DNA from: Nitzschia sp. DOCU1
Taxonomy: Eukaryota; Bacillariophyta; Bacillariophyceae; Bacillariales; Bacillariaceae
Direction of reading: 5' to 3'
Length of the DNA: 64,000 nt
Assembly (NCBI GenBank): GCA_951394045.1
Contig: OX595992.1
Span: 992,001 to 1,056,000 of the forward strand
The notes beneath the pieces were generated by a model. That model was not told where the DNA came from, searched no databases, and was given only the letters and a program-made list of their open reading frames with translations. Shown here in pieces: positions 40,784 to 49,396 of the stretch. A program made the translations under genes and the position numbers. How positions within the stretch are numbered: the stretch's first letter is position 1; the number at the start of each line of letters is the position of its first letter.

Positions 40784-43700
40784 TTAATGCTGTTGAACCA
40801 CGCTCCTCGCAATAACTCCTCGGTTCTCGTCCAAGAAATATCCAGCTTCTTGAAAGCTCTGTCCTTTGCAAAAGTCCATAATATCGTAGATACGACGCTC
40901 CCGCGCCCGATTCTGAAGTTCCTCCAATGGAACTTCGAGAGTCTCCAACAGATCCTCCGACAAGTTCTTTTGTCGCAAACGAATGACTTGATACATTTGC
41001 TCCTTGCGCATCATATCTTGTAGAATATGCAATAGCAAATGCGCCCGATCTTCCCCGCTCGTAATAAACTTTGCAAAGCTGCGTCGAAGTGCACGTCGGA
41101 CGCTAAACTTTTGAGCCACAATGAAACTCTCGAGCATCATTTTGATGGCCACGTCCATGTCATCGTCACGGACATGATCTCGCAAGTGCATCTTGGCATG
41201 TGCTTCCGCCATGCGCATGATGGACTCCACGTGACGGACGGCAATGGGGACTCCACCGGAATTGGCAGACTCACGTCGAAGGGCGACATACAGAGATGCT
41301 ACCTTTTCTTGATCAAAGGCATTGTTGCGCAAGTCGGGACGGACATTGGTCCTCGCGTATTGAATGTACTTGCGAAGAAGTTCTTGATCAATAATACCAG
41401 GTCGATTCTCGTTGTTGGTAGAAGTCTTGGAGGACAACTCGACGGTGCCTTTCACAAGATCGCGTGTTGGAACCGCCGACATGTGGCTCGCAGTCACAAA
41501 GTTGGCCAGTCGTTCGTCCGCGACGGGGTCGACGACATCTTGCAAGACGCACAAAATGTCAAAACGCTGAAGAATGGGATCCGTGAGCTCCACATTGTCG
41601 GCCAAAGTATTGGAACTATCATAGCGTCCGCCGATTGGGTTGGCAGCCGCAATGACAGAGCATCGAGCCTGAAGTGACGTAACGATACCCGCCTTGGAGA
41701 CACTGATCGATTGCTGTTCCATGGCTTCGTGGATCGAAGTGCGGTCCTGTTCATTCACTGTGTCACACAAGAATAGCTGGTCAGAACAAATCTTGGACAA
41801 CCTTTTTCGCATGCACCAACATGTAGATCTCCAACACTTACTCTTGTCAAACTCGTCAATCAGAGCCACCCCCTTATCAGCCAGGACCAATGCACCACCT
41901 TCCAAAGTCCATTCTTTCGTAATGGGATCCTTGTGCACACCTGCTGTCAACCCGACCGCGCTGGCGCCTTTTCCAGCACTGTACACAGCACGAGGAGCCG
42001 TATTTTCCGCATACTTCAACAGTTGACTTTTGGCAGTTCCAGGATCCCCCAATAACAAGACGTTAACATCGCCGCGAATACGATGCTTGTCATTGATGTT
42101 TTTCGGTACACCACCAAATAAACTCATAGCCAAGGCCATCTTACAATTGTCATGGCCAAAAATACTGGGAGCAATGCTCTGAACAATTCGCTCTCCAATG
42201 CGGGGATCCCTCGACAATTCCAGAATTTGTCGAACGTCCTTTTCCGACAGATTCGAAGCACTCGAGGCATCTTCTCTCTTGCGTACATGATTGGCAGTAA
42301 GATAGGTCGAAAAGACGGGAAATCCAGATTTCATCGTGAGACCAGCGTCGTAGGTATGCTCGTAAATAGCCGTAACTTCGACTTCTTCTCCAGGTCGAGC
42401 AATATCGATCAGATCATGTGTCAAGAGCACTTCTTTGGTACGTGGAACACGTCCCGGCGGCACCGAGCCTGGCGTCTCTTGCAAATTGATACGCTGAAAG
42501 TTGGTGTACTGCGACATGCTGGCATCCAACTTGAAGTGGACAACTTGACTGTCACATCGAGGGCAATCGTCAGGTTCATACGCCGCGGCAGCATTTTGTC
42601 CATATCCTTCCACTCGAAAGGGACCTTGAGGTGTCTTGCACAACGTACAACGATAATACGCCATTTGAAGCTGTGGGTAGACGGCACTGCGACGCGTGAC
42701 CACTCCTACGACTTTGACCAGACAATCCAAATGTTCACGACGCAAATCGCGAAGGGAATCCAAAATAGGCAGATCGCTGATACGAACATGAATTTCCTTC
42801 TTGATGGCATTGTAGGAAGGGAATAACATGAGTGTATGCCTCGTGGCAGCCTCATTCAAAACATCCAAAATATCCTTGGGTGTTTGCGTCAACCACAAAC
42901 CCAACAAGGGTTCCGCCGCCATGATGTGCACGTACGAAACTTGCAAAGTCGACAAGTTGGAAGCACACATGGCACGAATCTTTTGCTCGTAAATCCCATT
43001 GCCCCGACGCCGACGTTCACTGGGATTTTCGTCTTCCACAAAGTGCCTCAAAAAGGCCCTGAAACGGCGTTGAATTTCTCGTCGGGTACGATCTTGCGCA
43101 ATCCACTCTCGGAGTGGAACATCAAAGGCTTCAATATTGATGGGATCAAATCCATCCAAATCTTCTTCATCTGTTTCGTCGCCTTCTTCGTCCGCCCCAG
43201 CAGCATCCTCTCCACCCCGAAAGAAACCTCGACGCGCTCGCCTAGCATCTTCATCTTCTTCCGTCTCCAGCGCCAATGCCATGTCATACAATCCAGCACT
43301 GCGACCACCCAGCTGCCGATCTCTGACCGCCAATTCGGCTTCGGCCGCCCGGCGTTGATCAATGTCCATGTTGTCATAATCACGATCATCAATGCCTTCG
43401 GTACCATAATGATCGAGGGCTTCAATGCGTTGATAATCACGCTCCGCATTTTCCAACAAGTCTTCTCCTTCTTCTTCCTCTTCTTCGTTTGCATTATTAG
43501 TATTATCTTGATAATCATAGTCATGATCCACATCATCATCTTCCTCGTCATCTTCGGTAGGAGGATCCTCGGGGGGTGCATCCACGGGCTGAAAATCTTC
43601 GGCTTGCACGAGATCAGCTACTTCTTCCTGTAGCTCCCGTTGTCGACGTCGTTCGGCAGCTCGACGTTGCAGCAGGGCAGCACGATCGGCTCGACGACTA

Positions 43701-43855
43701 GACAATGGCGAAGAAGATTCTTCTTGTGGTTCCTCCTCCGGCTCGAGGGTTCCACCGGCCAGATCGTCGTCGTCGTCATCATCATCGTCATCGGCAATGG
43801 TGCGACGACGCTTGGGGGCGGGGGCGGCACCTTCCTCATGATCGTTGTTACTCAT
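40784..43855 (-). CDS. MCM2: DNA replication licensing factor MCM2
   Basis: A subunit of the MCM2-7 replicative helicase in the nucleus. Exons 43855-41842 and 41757-40784 flank an 84-nt GT-AG intron, giving 995 residues. The intron is in frame and free of stops, so an unspliced frame is open, but splicing gives the invariant DEFDKMNEQDRTSIHEAMEQ. The acidic N-terminus (1-210) fits MCM2. A zinc finger (CTLC...CPRC) lies near 410-440. Walker A GDPGTAKS is at 603-610 and Walker B IDEFDK at 666-671. The arginine-finger motif reads LQRFDIL where nearly all MCMs have LSRFDIL. The start at 43855 begins the acidic domain; an extension to 43906 is unlikely. The divergent neighbour is TM9SF. Confidence 0.95.
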   Translation of the reverse strand: MSNNDHEEGAAPAPKRRRTIADDDDDDDDDDLAGGTLEPEEEPQEESSSPLSSRRADRAALLQRRAAERRRQRELQEEVADLVQAEDFQPVDAPPEDPPTEDDEEDDDVDHDYDYQDNTNNANEEEEEEGEDLLENAERDYQRIEALDHYGTEGIDDRDYDNMDIDQRRAAEAELAVRDRQLGGRSAGLYDMALALETEEDEDARRARRGFFRGGEDAAGADEEGDETDEEDLDGFDPINIEAFDVPLREWIAQDRTRREIQRRFRAFLRHFVEDENPSERRRRGNGIYEQKIRAMCASNLSTLQVSYVHIMAAEPLLGLWLTQTPKDILDVLNEAATRHTLMLFPSYNAIKKEIHVRISDLPILDSLRDLRREHLDCLVKVVGVVTRRSAVYPQLQMAYYRCTLCKTPQGPFRVEGYGQNAAAAYEPDDCPRCDSQVVHFKLDASMSQYTNFQRINLQETPGSVPPGRVPRTKEVLLTHDLIDIARPGEEVEVTAIYEHTYDAGLTMKSGFPVFSTYLTANHVRKREDASSASNLSEKDVRQILELSRDPRIGERIVQSIAPSIFGHDNCKMALAMSLFGGVPKNINDKHRIRGDVNVLLLGDPGTAKSQLLKYAENTAPRAVYSAGKGASAVGLTAGVHKDPITKEWTLEGGALVLADKGVALIDEFDKSKCWRSTCWCMRKRLSKICSDQLFLCDTVNEQDRTSIHEAMEQQSISVSKAGIVTSLQARCSVIAAANPIGGRYDSSNTLADNVELTDPILQRFDILCVLQDVVDPVADERLANFVTASHMSAVPTRDLVKGTVELSSKTSTNNENRPGIIDQELLRKYIQYARTNVRPDLRNNAFDQEKVASLYVALRRESANSGGVPIAVRHVESIMRMAEAHAKMHLRDHVRDDDMDVAIKMMLESFIVAQKFSVRRALRRSFAKFITSGEDRAHLLLHILQDMMRKEQMYQVIRLRQKNLSEDLLETLEVPLEELQNRARERRIYDIMDFCKGQSFQEAGYFLDENRGVIARSVVQQH

Positions 43856-44467
43856 AATGATGATGGATACAAAACAGTCTACTTGAATAGGGTGTTGAAA
43901 TGACAATAGTGACGTTCAAGTTGTTATGAAGAAATGAAAGGATGCGTCGAGCTCATCTGCCACCGACCCCCTCCAATGCTGCGAGATTTTCACGTAGAAA
44001 CCGAGTACAAACTCTTGGGGACGCGCATTTGTCGTGGTGGAGCTACGGCCAAGGTCTTCGCGCCAAAAAAAGCATTGGAACCCGAGCAAAGGTCGAACTA
44101 ATCACAATACAGTAGAGTCCAATGAGTCGTCGAGTTTGAATTGATCCGCGCGCGGCCGCCGGGTTCGCTGCAAAATCGCGAACGGCTATGACCACAATAA
44201 GTACTCAAGCGCACGTAGACTTGCACGACAGCTACACATCGCGCACTCCAACCGCTCCATAGAGGAAAAAGAAGTCATCGTGCTTTTCCCCGTGCAAAAC
44301 AACGGTCCGTGCACGCAACAGCTGGCGGCGGCCATGGCCGCGTAGAGAAGGCGAGTGACTTTGGCTAGATCCTCACGCGAATAATCACCCCCATCATTGC
44401 CCGACACATATATCCTTTCTTCTTGTTGTATCCATCGTCATTGAGGACAAGAGAGAAGAAGAGTAAC
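43856..44467. other. Intergenic between divergent genes
   Basis: 612 bp between the MCM2 and TM9SF starts; probably both promoters. A GC-rich segment (CGCGCGCGGCCGCCGGG) lies near 44147. No gene is supported. Confidence 0.5.
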
Positions 44468-46423
44468 ATGATGATTCGTGCTTTGCGCTTGTTGGCTGCC
44501 GCGTCCTTGTTGGTGTCGTCCACCCAGGGATTTTACATCCCGGGTGTCCAACCCGCCGAGTTCAAACGCGGTGACGAAGTCCCCATGAAGGTGAACGCCA
44601 TGACTTCGATTCACACTCAAATCCCCAAAGACTATTACCGCTTGCCCTTCTGTCGTCCCGAAGGCGGCCCCAAGATGGCCTCGGAGAACTTGGGCGAGTT
44701 CCTGACGGGAAACAAAATTCAGAGTTCTCCGTACGCCATTAACATGTTGACGGAAACCTATTGCCAAAAGTTGTGTCAAATCAAAATGTCCAAGGTGGAA
44801 GCCGCCAAGATGAGGCTGCACATCAAATACGGGTACCACAATAACTGGATTATCGACAACTTGCCGTCGGCTGCGGTCGGCTTGAACGCGGCTACTGGCG
44901 AAAAGCAAAAGCACTACGCTGGAGGCTTTCCCATTGGTTTCATTGCCAGCAACACCAAGGCGCCGTATATCTTTAACCACGTCAATATCATTATTGACTA
45001 CCACCAGCGGGATCCGGCTGTGGAAACCTACCGTGTGGTCGGATTCGCCGTGGAGCCGATGAGCATTGCGCACGAGTTCCAGGGAGGATACGACTGGGAT
45101 GGAGAGAGCAAGGAAGGCCTGGCCAAGCCGCTCGCCACCTGTGACCCAAACGTCCACATGGACCGCTCGCAGATCACAAAGAACCAGCTGGTCGAGCCGG
45201 ACTCCAAGGTGCTCTTCACTTACGATGTCATCTGGAGAGCGAGTGACGTTGCCTGGTCTTCGCGCTGGGATATTTACCTCTCGGAGGATCACTTGGTGCC
45301 CGCGCAAGTGCACTGGTACTCCATCACCAACTCCATCTTGGTGGTGCTCTTCCTCAGTTTGCTCGTCGTTTCCATCTTGGTGCGAAACTTGCGTAGAGAT
45401 ATCGCTGCTTACAATGCTCTTGCTGCCCTGGCAGATGAAGAGAAGGATGAAGACATGGACGAGAGTGGATGGAAGCTTGTTCATGCTGACGTCTTCAGGC
45501 CCCCCACCTCCATGCCGATGATGTACTGTGTGTGCATTGGAGGGGGTGTTCAGCTCGCCATTACGATTCTCTTTGTCATTGTCTTTTCTGCTGTTGGATT
45601 CTTGAGCCCCGCTCGCCGCGGATCGCTCATGAACGCCATTCTGGTCTTTTACATGTTGTCGGGCATTATTGCTGGATACGTCTCCAGCCGTCTTTACAAG
45701 GCATTCAAGGGACGCCTCTGGCAACTCTGCACTGTCATTACTGCTCTTCTCTTCCCGGGTATCGCCTTTTGCTTGTTCCTGTTCTTCAACGTTATCCTTT
45801 GGTTCATGCACTCGGCTGCGTCCGCTCCCTTTTTGGATGTCATTATTGTCGCTGCCATGTGGTGCTGCGTATCCATTCCTCTCGTCTTTTTGGGAGCCTA
45901 CTTTGGATACAAGGAAGACTCGATTGAGTTCCCCACGGTCACCTCGACCATTGCTCGCGCCATTCCCCCTCCGCAGCCACTCCTTCACCCGACTGTGGGC
46001 ATGTTGGTGGCCGGTGTCGTCCCCTTTGCGGCCGCCTACGTCGAACTCTTCTTCATCATGACCAGTTTGTGGATGGACCAGTACTACTATGTCTTTGGAT
46101 TCACCCTCATTGTCTACCTCATTCTCATTGTTACTTGCGCTGAAGTCACGGTCCTTTTGGTGTACTACCAACTCTGTGCGGAAAATCACCGCTGGTGGTG
46201 GTTCTCCTTCTTTGCTCCCGGATCGACGGCCTTGTACACGTTTATCTACAGTATGTTCTGGTTCAAGTCTTTGGAAGCCTCTCGAATGCTCATGACGTAC
46301 CTGCTCTACTTTGGATACATGGGACTGATTTGTTCCGCCATGTTGTTGGTGACTGGTACCATTGGATCCTTGACTTCGTTGTGGTTTGTACGCAAGATTT
46401 TTGGAACCATCAAGGTGGATTAA
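44468..46423 (+). CDS. TM9-superfamily nonaspanin (endomembrane protein)
   Basis: The single-exon 651-residue protein has a signal peptide (MMIRALRLLAAASLLVSSTQG) and a long lumenal domain with LPFCRPEGG and the WIIDNLPSA region typical of TM9SF proteins. Nine membrane helices begin near residue 285 (SITNSILVVLFLSLLVVSI), with YCVCIGGGVQL, the P-rich PFAAAYVELFF and the terminal helices all matching the family. The C-terminus ends KVD, the conserved COPI-binding signal that keeps these proteins in the Golgi. Nonaspanins help sort membrane proteins with Gly-rich helices; cargo here is unknown. The ATG at 44468 is the first in frame after a leader with no other ATG. A long open frame on the opposite strand is a shadow. 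Confidence 0.95.
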   Translation: MMIRALRLLAAASLLVSSTQGFYIPGVQPAEFKRGDEVPMKVNAMTSIHTQIPKDYYRLPFCRPEGGPKMASENLGEFLTGNKIQSSPYAINMLTETYCQKLCQIKMSKVEAAKMRLHIKYGYHNNWIIDNLPSAAVGLNAATGEKQKHYAGGFPIGFIASNTKAPYIFNHVNIIIDYHQRDPAVETYRVVGFAVEPMSIAHEFQGGYDWDGESKEGLAKPLATCDPNVHMDRSQITKNQLVEPDSKVLFTYDVIWRASDVAWSSRWDIYLSEDHLVPAQVHWYSITNSILVVLFLSLLVVSILVRNLRRDIAAYNALAALADEEKDEDMDESGWKLVHADVFRPPTSMPMMYCVCIGGGVQLAITILFVIVFSAVGFLSPARRGSLMNAILVFYMLSGIIAGYVSSRLYKAFKGRLWQLCTVITALLFPGIAFCLFLFFNVILWFMHSAASAPFLDVIIVAAMWCCVSIPLVFLGAYFGYKEDSIEFPTVTSTIARAIPPPQPLLHPTVGMLVAGVVPFAAAYVELFFIMTSLWMDQYYYVFGFTLIVYLILIVTCAEVTVLLVYYQLCAENHRWWWFSFFAPGSTALYTFIYSMFWFKSLEASRMLMTYLLYFGYMGLICSAMLLVTGTIGSLTSLWFVRKIFGTIKVD

Positions 46424-47135
46424 TACAAGAGAATATATATTTCATTAAAGAATCAGAGAAAGAATAAATTACAATCATGATCTGGATGCCACGGGGGTGC
46501 GTGGCACTGAATAGTAGGATGACTACTCCTCTAAGATAATATGCAGAGTTGATTTGCAAACGTAAGAATATACGAAATTCAATTCCTAGAAGATAAGGTA
46601 GCAATTGTTTTTGGACCACGGGTACTTCGTACACGGTATGCATGCATGCACCGAATCAAAAGCACGGTATGATACTTCCGCTCTCGGCTCTAGTTTCTTG
46701 CAAATCAATGGAATGGTTGGCTAGTCTACTTGTTGTCATTGTCTCTTCGGAACAAATCGACTGGTGCTGTCAAGGTAGATGAAAGCTTCTACTAGCAGCA
46801 TATAGAGGCAGGAGCAGCTCTTTGGGGGGACTTGTGTTCCTTCCTAGCCAAGCTAGCTCTACTCGAGAGGTAACGAGGGGAGTGGCAAAGAGAATAGCAA
46901 AGGGAGTAGGACGGACGGTTAACGGTCGAAGTAGTCGCGGTCATTTTTGCTGACGCGTCGTTTTTGTGACCGGGAGTAACATTTTTCACTCGAGACTCAA
47001 TTCACGACTACGCATCGTTCCCTCCGACATCAACCAAAAGCCGAAATTTCCTTCGATCGACTTCATCCTTCGATCAGGCGACTGTAGTTGATGACCTTGA
47101 GATCTCAATCCTCTTTTCATCTCTAACAGACCACT
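46424..47135. other. Intergenic, no gene seen
   Basis: 712 bp between same-strand genes. GGACGGACGGTTAA near 46909 is also present near 13620. No supported gene. Confidence 0.45.
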
Positions 47136-49271
47136 ATGAATCTACTGCAAATCCATCTCTTTCGTGCCTTGGTGGCACTTTGGCTAGCAGTTCCACTGTG
47201 TACGGTGGTGTTGGCCGGCGACTCGATTGCCAAGCCCGATCTCCCATTTGGGGACATTAATATTATTGTCCTGACGGATGTACATTCGTTCATTGCCGGT
47301 CATCCTCATGAAGAGGCTCGAAATGCGGATTACGGGGATGTTTTGTCCTTTTATCAGCGCGTCAAGGCCTATTGTGACAAGAAAGGCGCCGACTTGTGGT
47401 TCTTTATGAATGGGGATTGGATTCGAGGGACTGGCTTGGCCATGGAAGGAAATGCGACCATGCTGGTGCCACTACTGGAAGAAATGCCTTGGGATGCCGT
47501 TAATTTGGGCAATCATGAAACATATAAGAGTGGTGTGGTAGAATTGATGCGGGATTCCATGGTACCACACTTTGGGGAAGCTTTCCTAACGTCCAACACT
47601 CTGTACGCCGAAACTATGGAACCCTTTGGTGGAGGTCGTTATCGCTTGCTGCACGGCAACAACAATACGCTCTTGGTGTTTGGATTTTTGTATGATTTAC
47701 ACAATCCCAGCTCGTTGTTACATGTGGAGCACGTGGAAGACGCCTTGGCAGATGATTGGTTTCGAGTTGCCTTGCGAGAAAATGAATACGACGCTATTTG
47801 CGTCCTGGCGCACATGGACAATGATGACCATTTGATAGAAAGGATTTTGCACAAGATTCGAGAACATACAGATGAAGACATGCCTGTTCAATTTTTGACG
47901 GGACATACGCATCAGCGAAAGTTTCGCAAAATTGAAAAGGACCTTTGGGGCCACGCCATGGAAGCGGGTGGATCATTAGACACTGTGGGTTTCATGTCAA
48001 TTCCTACCAAAGCTACGACGCAAAGGGTCAGAAAGGGTGAGTTAGGAGGCCTGTTTCGTTATGAGTTCTTGGATGCTAGTAAAGCAGTGCTCCAAGCTCG
48101 GGCCGCGGTTGACACTTTGTTGACCGAAGATGGACTTGCATTGTCAAGGAAAATTAATGAGACACGGCACAAATTGGAATTGGACGAGGTTGTGGGCTGC
48201 CCTCCCAGGAATTACTTTTTGAATCGTTCCATTCACGATGAGGACTCTATCTACAAGTTATGGATTGATCATGTGGCTCCGACCCAAATATTCGAACGAG
48301 GGTCGGATTCCGCCATGTTGATCTCGACGAGCAATTTACGCTACGATATTCGGGGTGTCGGGAAGAATGATGCTATCACTTTGGACGATATTATTGCAGT
48401 CGTCCCATACATGGAACCTGTTGTCTACATTGGAGAAGTTCCCGAATGGGCTATCCGACGTATGAACTCTAGCTTGAATACTGATGCGTACAATCATCAC
48501 CATATCTGGCCGGACTATATTCTCGCGGGCAGGTTTGAGCACGCTGGAGAGAAGAGCAAGCCCTACAAGTTTTACACGCATCAGTACAACTTGCCAGAGA
48601 TTATGAATGATTTGAACCGTCTCAACTTGAATGACTTTCAGCCCAGCAAAACCAAGCACAGGGATACTTTGTATTGGTTGGATTATGCTGAGTCGGCATG
48701 GAAATGCCAATACCACAAGGAGGCCAAGAAATTGGTGCCATGGTTTGCCGACATCAAGGAGTTGGAGGAGGAGGACTCTGATGGAGGTCGAACCAGTGAA
48801 GATTTCGACACCGAACTTGAGAAAGAATTGGAACACGAGGAGCAAGAAGCCCTCAAGGGGGATGACTTACATTACAAAGGCTACGACGGCTATTTACCTC
48901 CAGCTGCGATTGATCGATATGGAGATAAATTACCACCCGGGATAGCTCCTTCTGTACCATTGAAACCGAAGGATCCCGTACCTGCCCCAACGCCCAAGAA
49001 AAATAATATCAAGCATTCGTCGGCGGCACTCAAAGCAGAGCGCATGGAACGACGAAAGAAGATCAAAAGGACAACTTTCAAGGTCCTGGGTGCCATCGTC
49101 GCTGTGAGCCTACTGTGCATTCCTCTTTGTGGCTTGTATCGAGTATTTGTCCCGGAGAAGGGGAACGCCATGTCGGACGAAACCTTTTACGACATGAAGG
49201 AGATGCGTTCCCTCAGGAGGAGGGGGAAAATTGGACACAAACCGTTGCCGGTAGAAATTCAAATGACGTGA
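47136..49271 (+). CDS. Membrane-anchored metallophosphoesterase, 5'-nucleotidase-like (MPE-3)
   Basis: The third paralogue has no intron and 711 residues. A signal peptide occupies about 1-28. Metal-ligand motifs are TDVHSF, NGDWIRG, GNHE, AHMDND and GHTHQR, all present, so phosphoesterase activity is expected. It is about 70-110 residues longer than MPE-1 and MPE-2 because of an acidic and Pro-rich insert (about 545-640) before the membrane helix (about 653-673). The tail ends with basic residues and GHKPLPVEIQMT. Its lack of introns, where the other two have one each at different codons, suggests intron loss or independent gains. The protein probably sits in the secretory pathway or plasma membrane with its catalytic part lumenal or outside. 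Confidence 0.92.
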   Translation: MNLLQIHLFRALVALWLAVPLCTVVLAGDSIAKPDLPFGDINIIVLTDVHSFIAGHPHEEARNADYGDVLSFYQRVKAYCDKKGADLWFFMNGDWIRGTGLAMEGNATMLVPLLEEMPWDAVNLGNHETYKSGVVELMRDSMVPHFGEAFLTSNTLYAETMEPFGGGRYRLLHGNNNTLLVFGFLYDLHNPSSLLHVEHVEDALADDWFRVALRENEYDAICVLAHMDNDDHLIERILHKIREHTDEDMPVQFLTGHTHQRKFRKIEKDLWGHAMEAGGSLDTVGFMSIPTKATTQRVRKGELGGLFRYEFLDASKAVLQARAAVDTLLTEDGLALSRKINETRHKLELDEVVGCPPRNYFLNRSIHDEDSIYKLWIDHVAPTQIFERGSDSAMLISTSNLRYDIRGVGKNDAITLDDIIAVVPYMEPVVYIGEVPEWAIRRMNSSLNTDAYNHHHIWPDYILAGRFEHAGEKSKPYKFYTHQYNLPEIMNDLNRLNLNDFQPSKTKHRDTLYWLDYAESAWKCQYHKEAKKLVPWFADIKELEEEDSDGGRTSEDFDTELEKELEHEEQEALKGDDLHYKGYDGYLPPAAIDRYGDKLPPGIAPSVPLKPKDPVPAPTPKKNNIKHSSAALKAERMERRKKIKRTTFKVLGAIVAVSLLCIPLCGLYRVFVPEKGNAMSDETFYDMKEMRSLRRRGKIGHKPLPVEIQMT

Positions 49272-49396
49272 GAAAATAGTTCCGTTTTTAAGGAAAAACT
49301 ATCGTTCCATATTAAGTCTATGGAGTGCGGCTTGCAAAGCCGACAGGTGGTTGGCCGTAACCAGTAGAAATGCAGCCATTTAGCCGCGGAAAGAAA

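Noticed and set aside
42836..43633. 265-codon plus-strand frame rich in Ile and Phe
   Set aside because: It is antisense to the acidic N-terminal half of MCM2; the hydrophobic look comes from reverse-reading Asp/Glu codons.
44438..46189. 583-codon open frame on the minus strand, opposite TM9SF
   Set aside because: It lies wholly antisense to a clearly recognised gene and arises from codon bias. The translation is charged, low in hydrophobic cores and has no domain.
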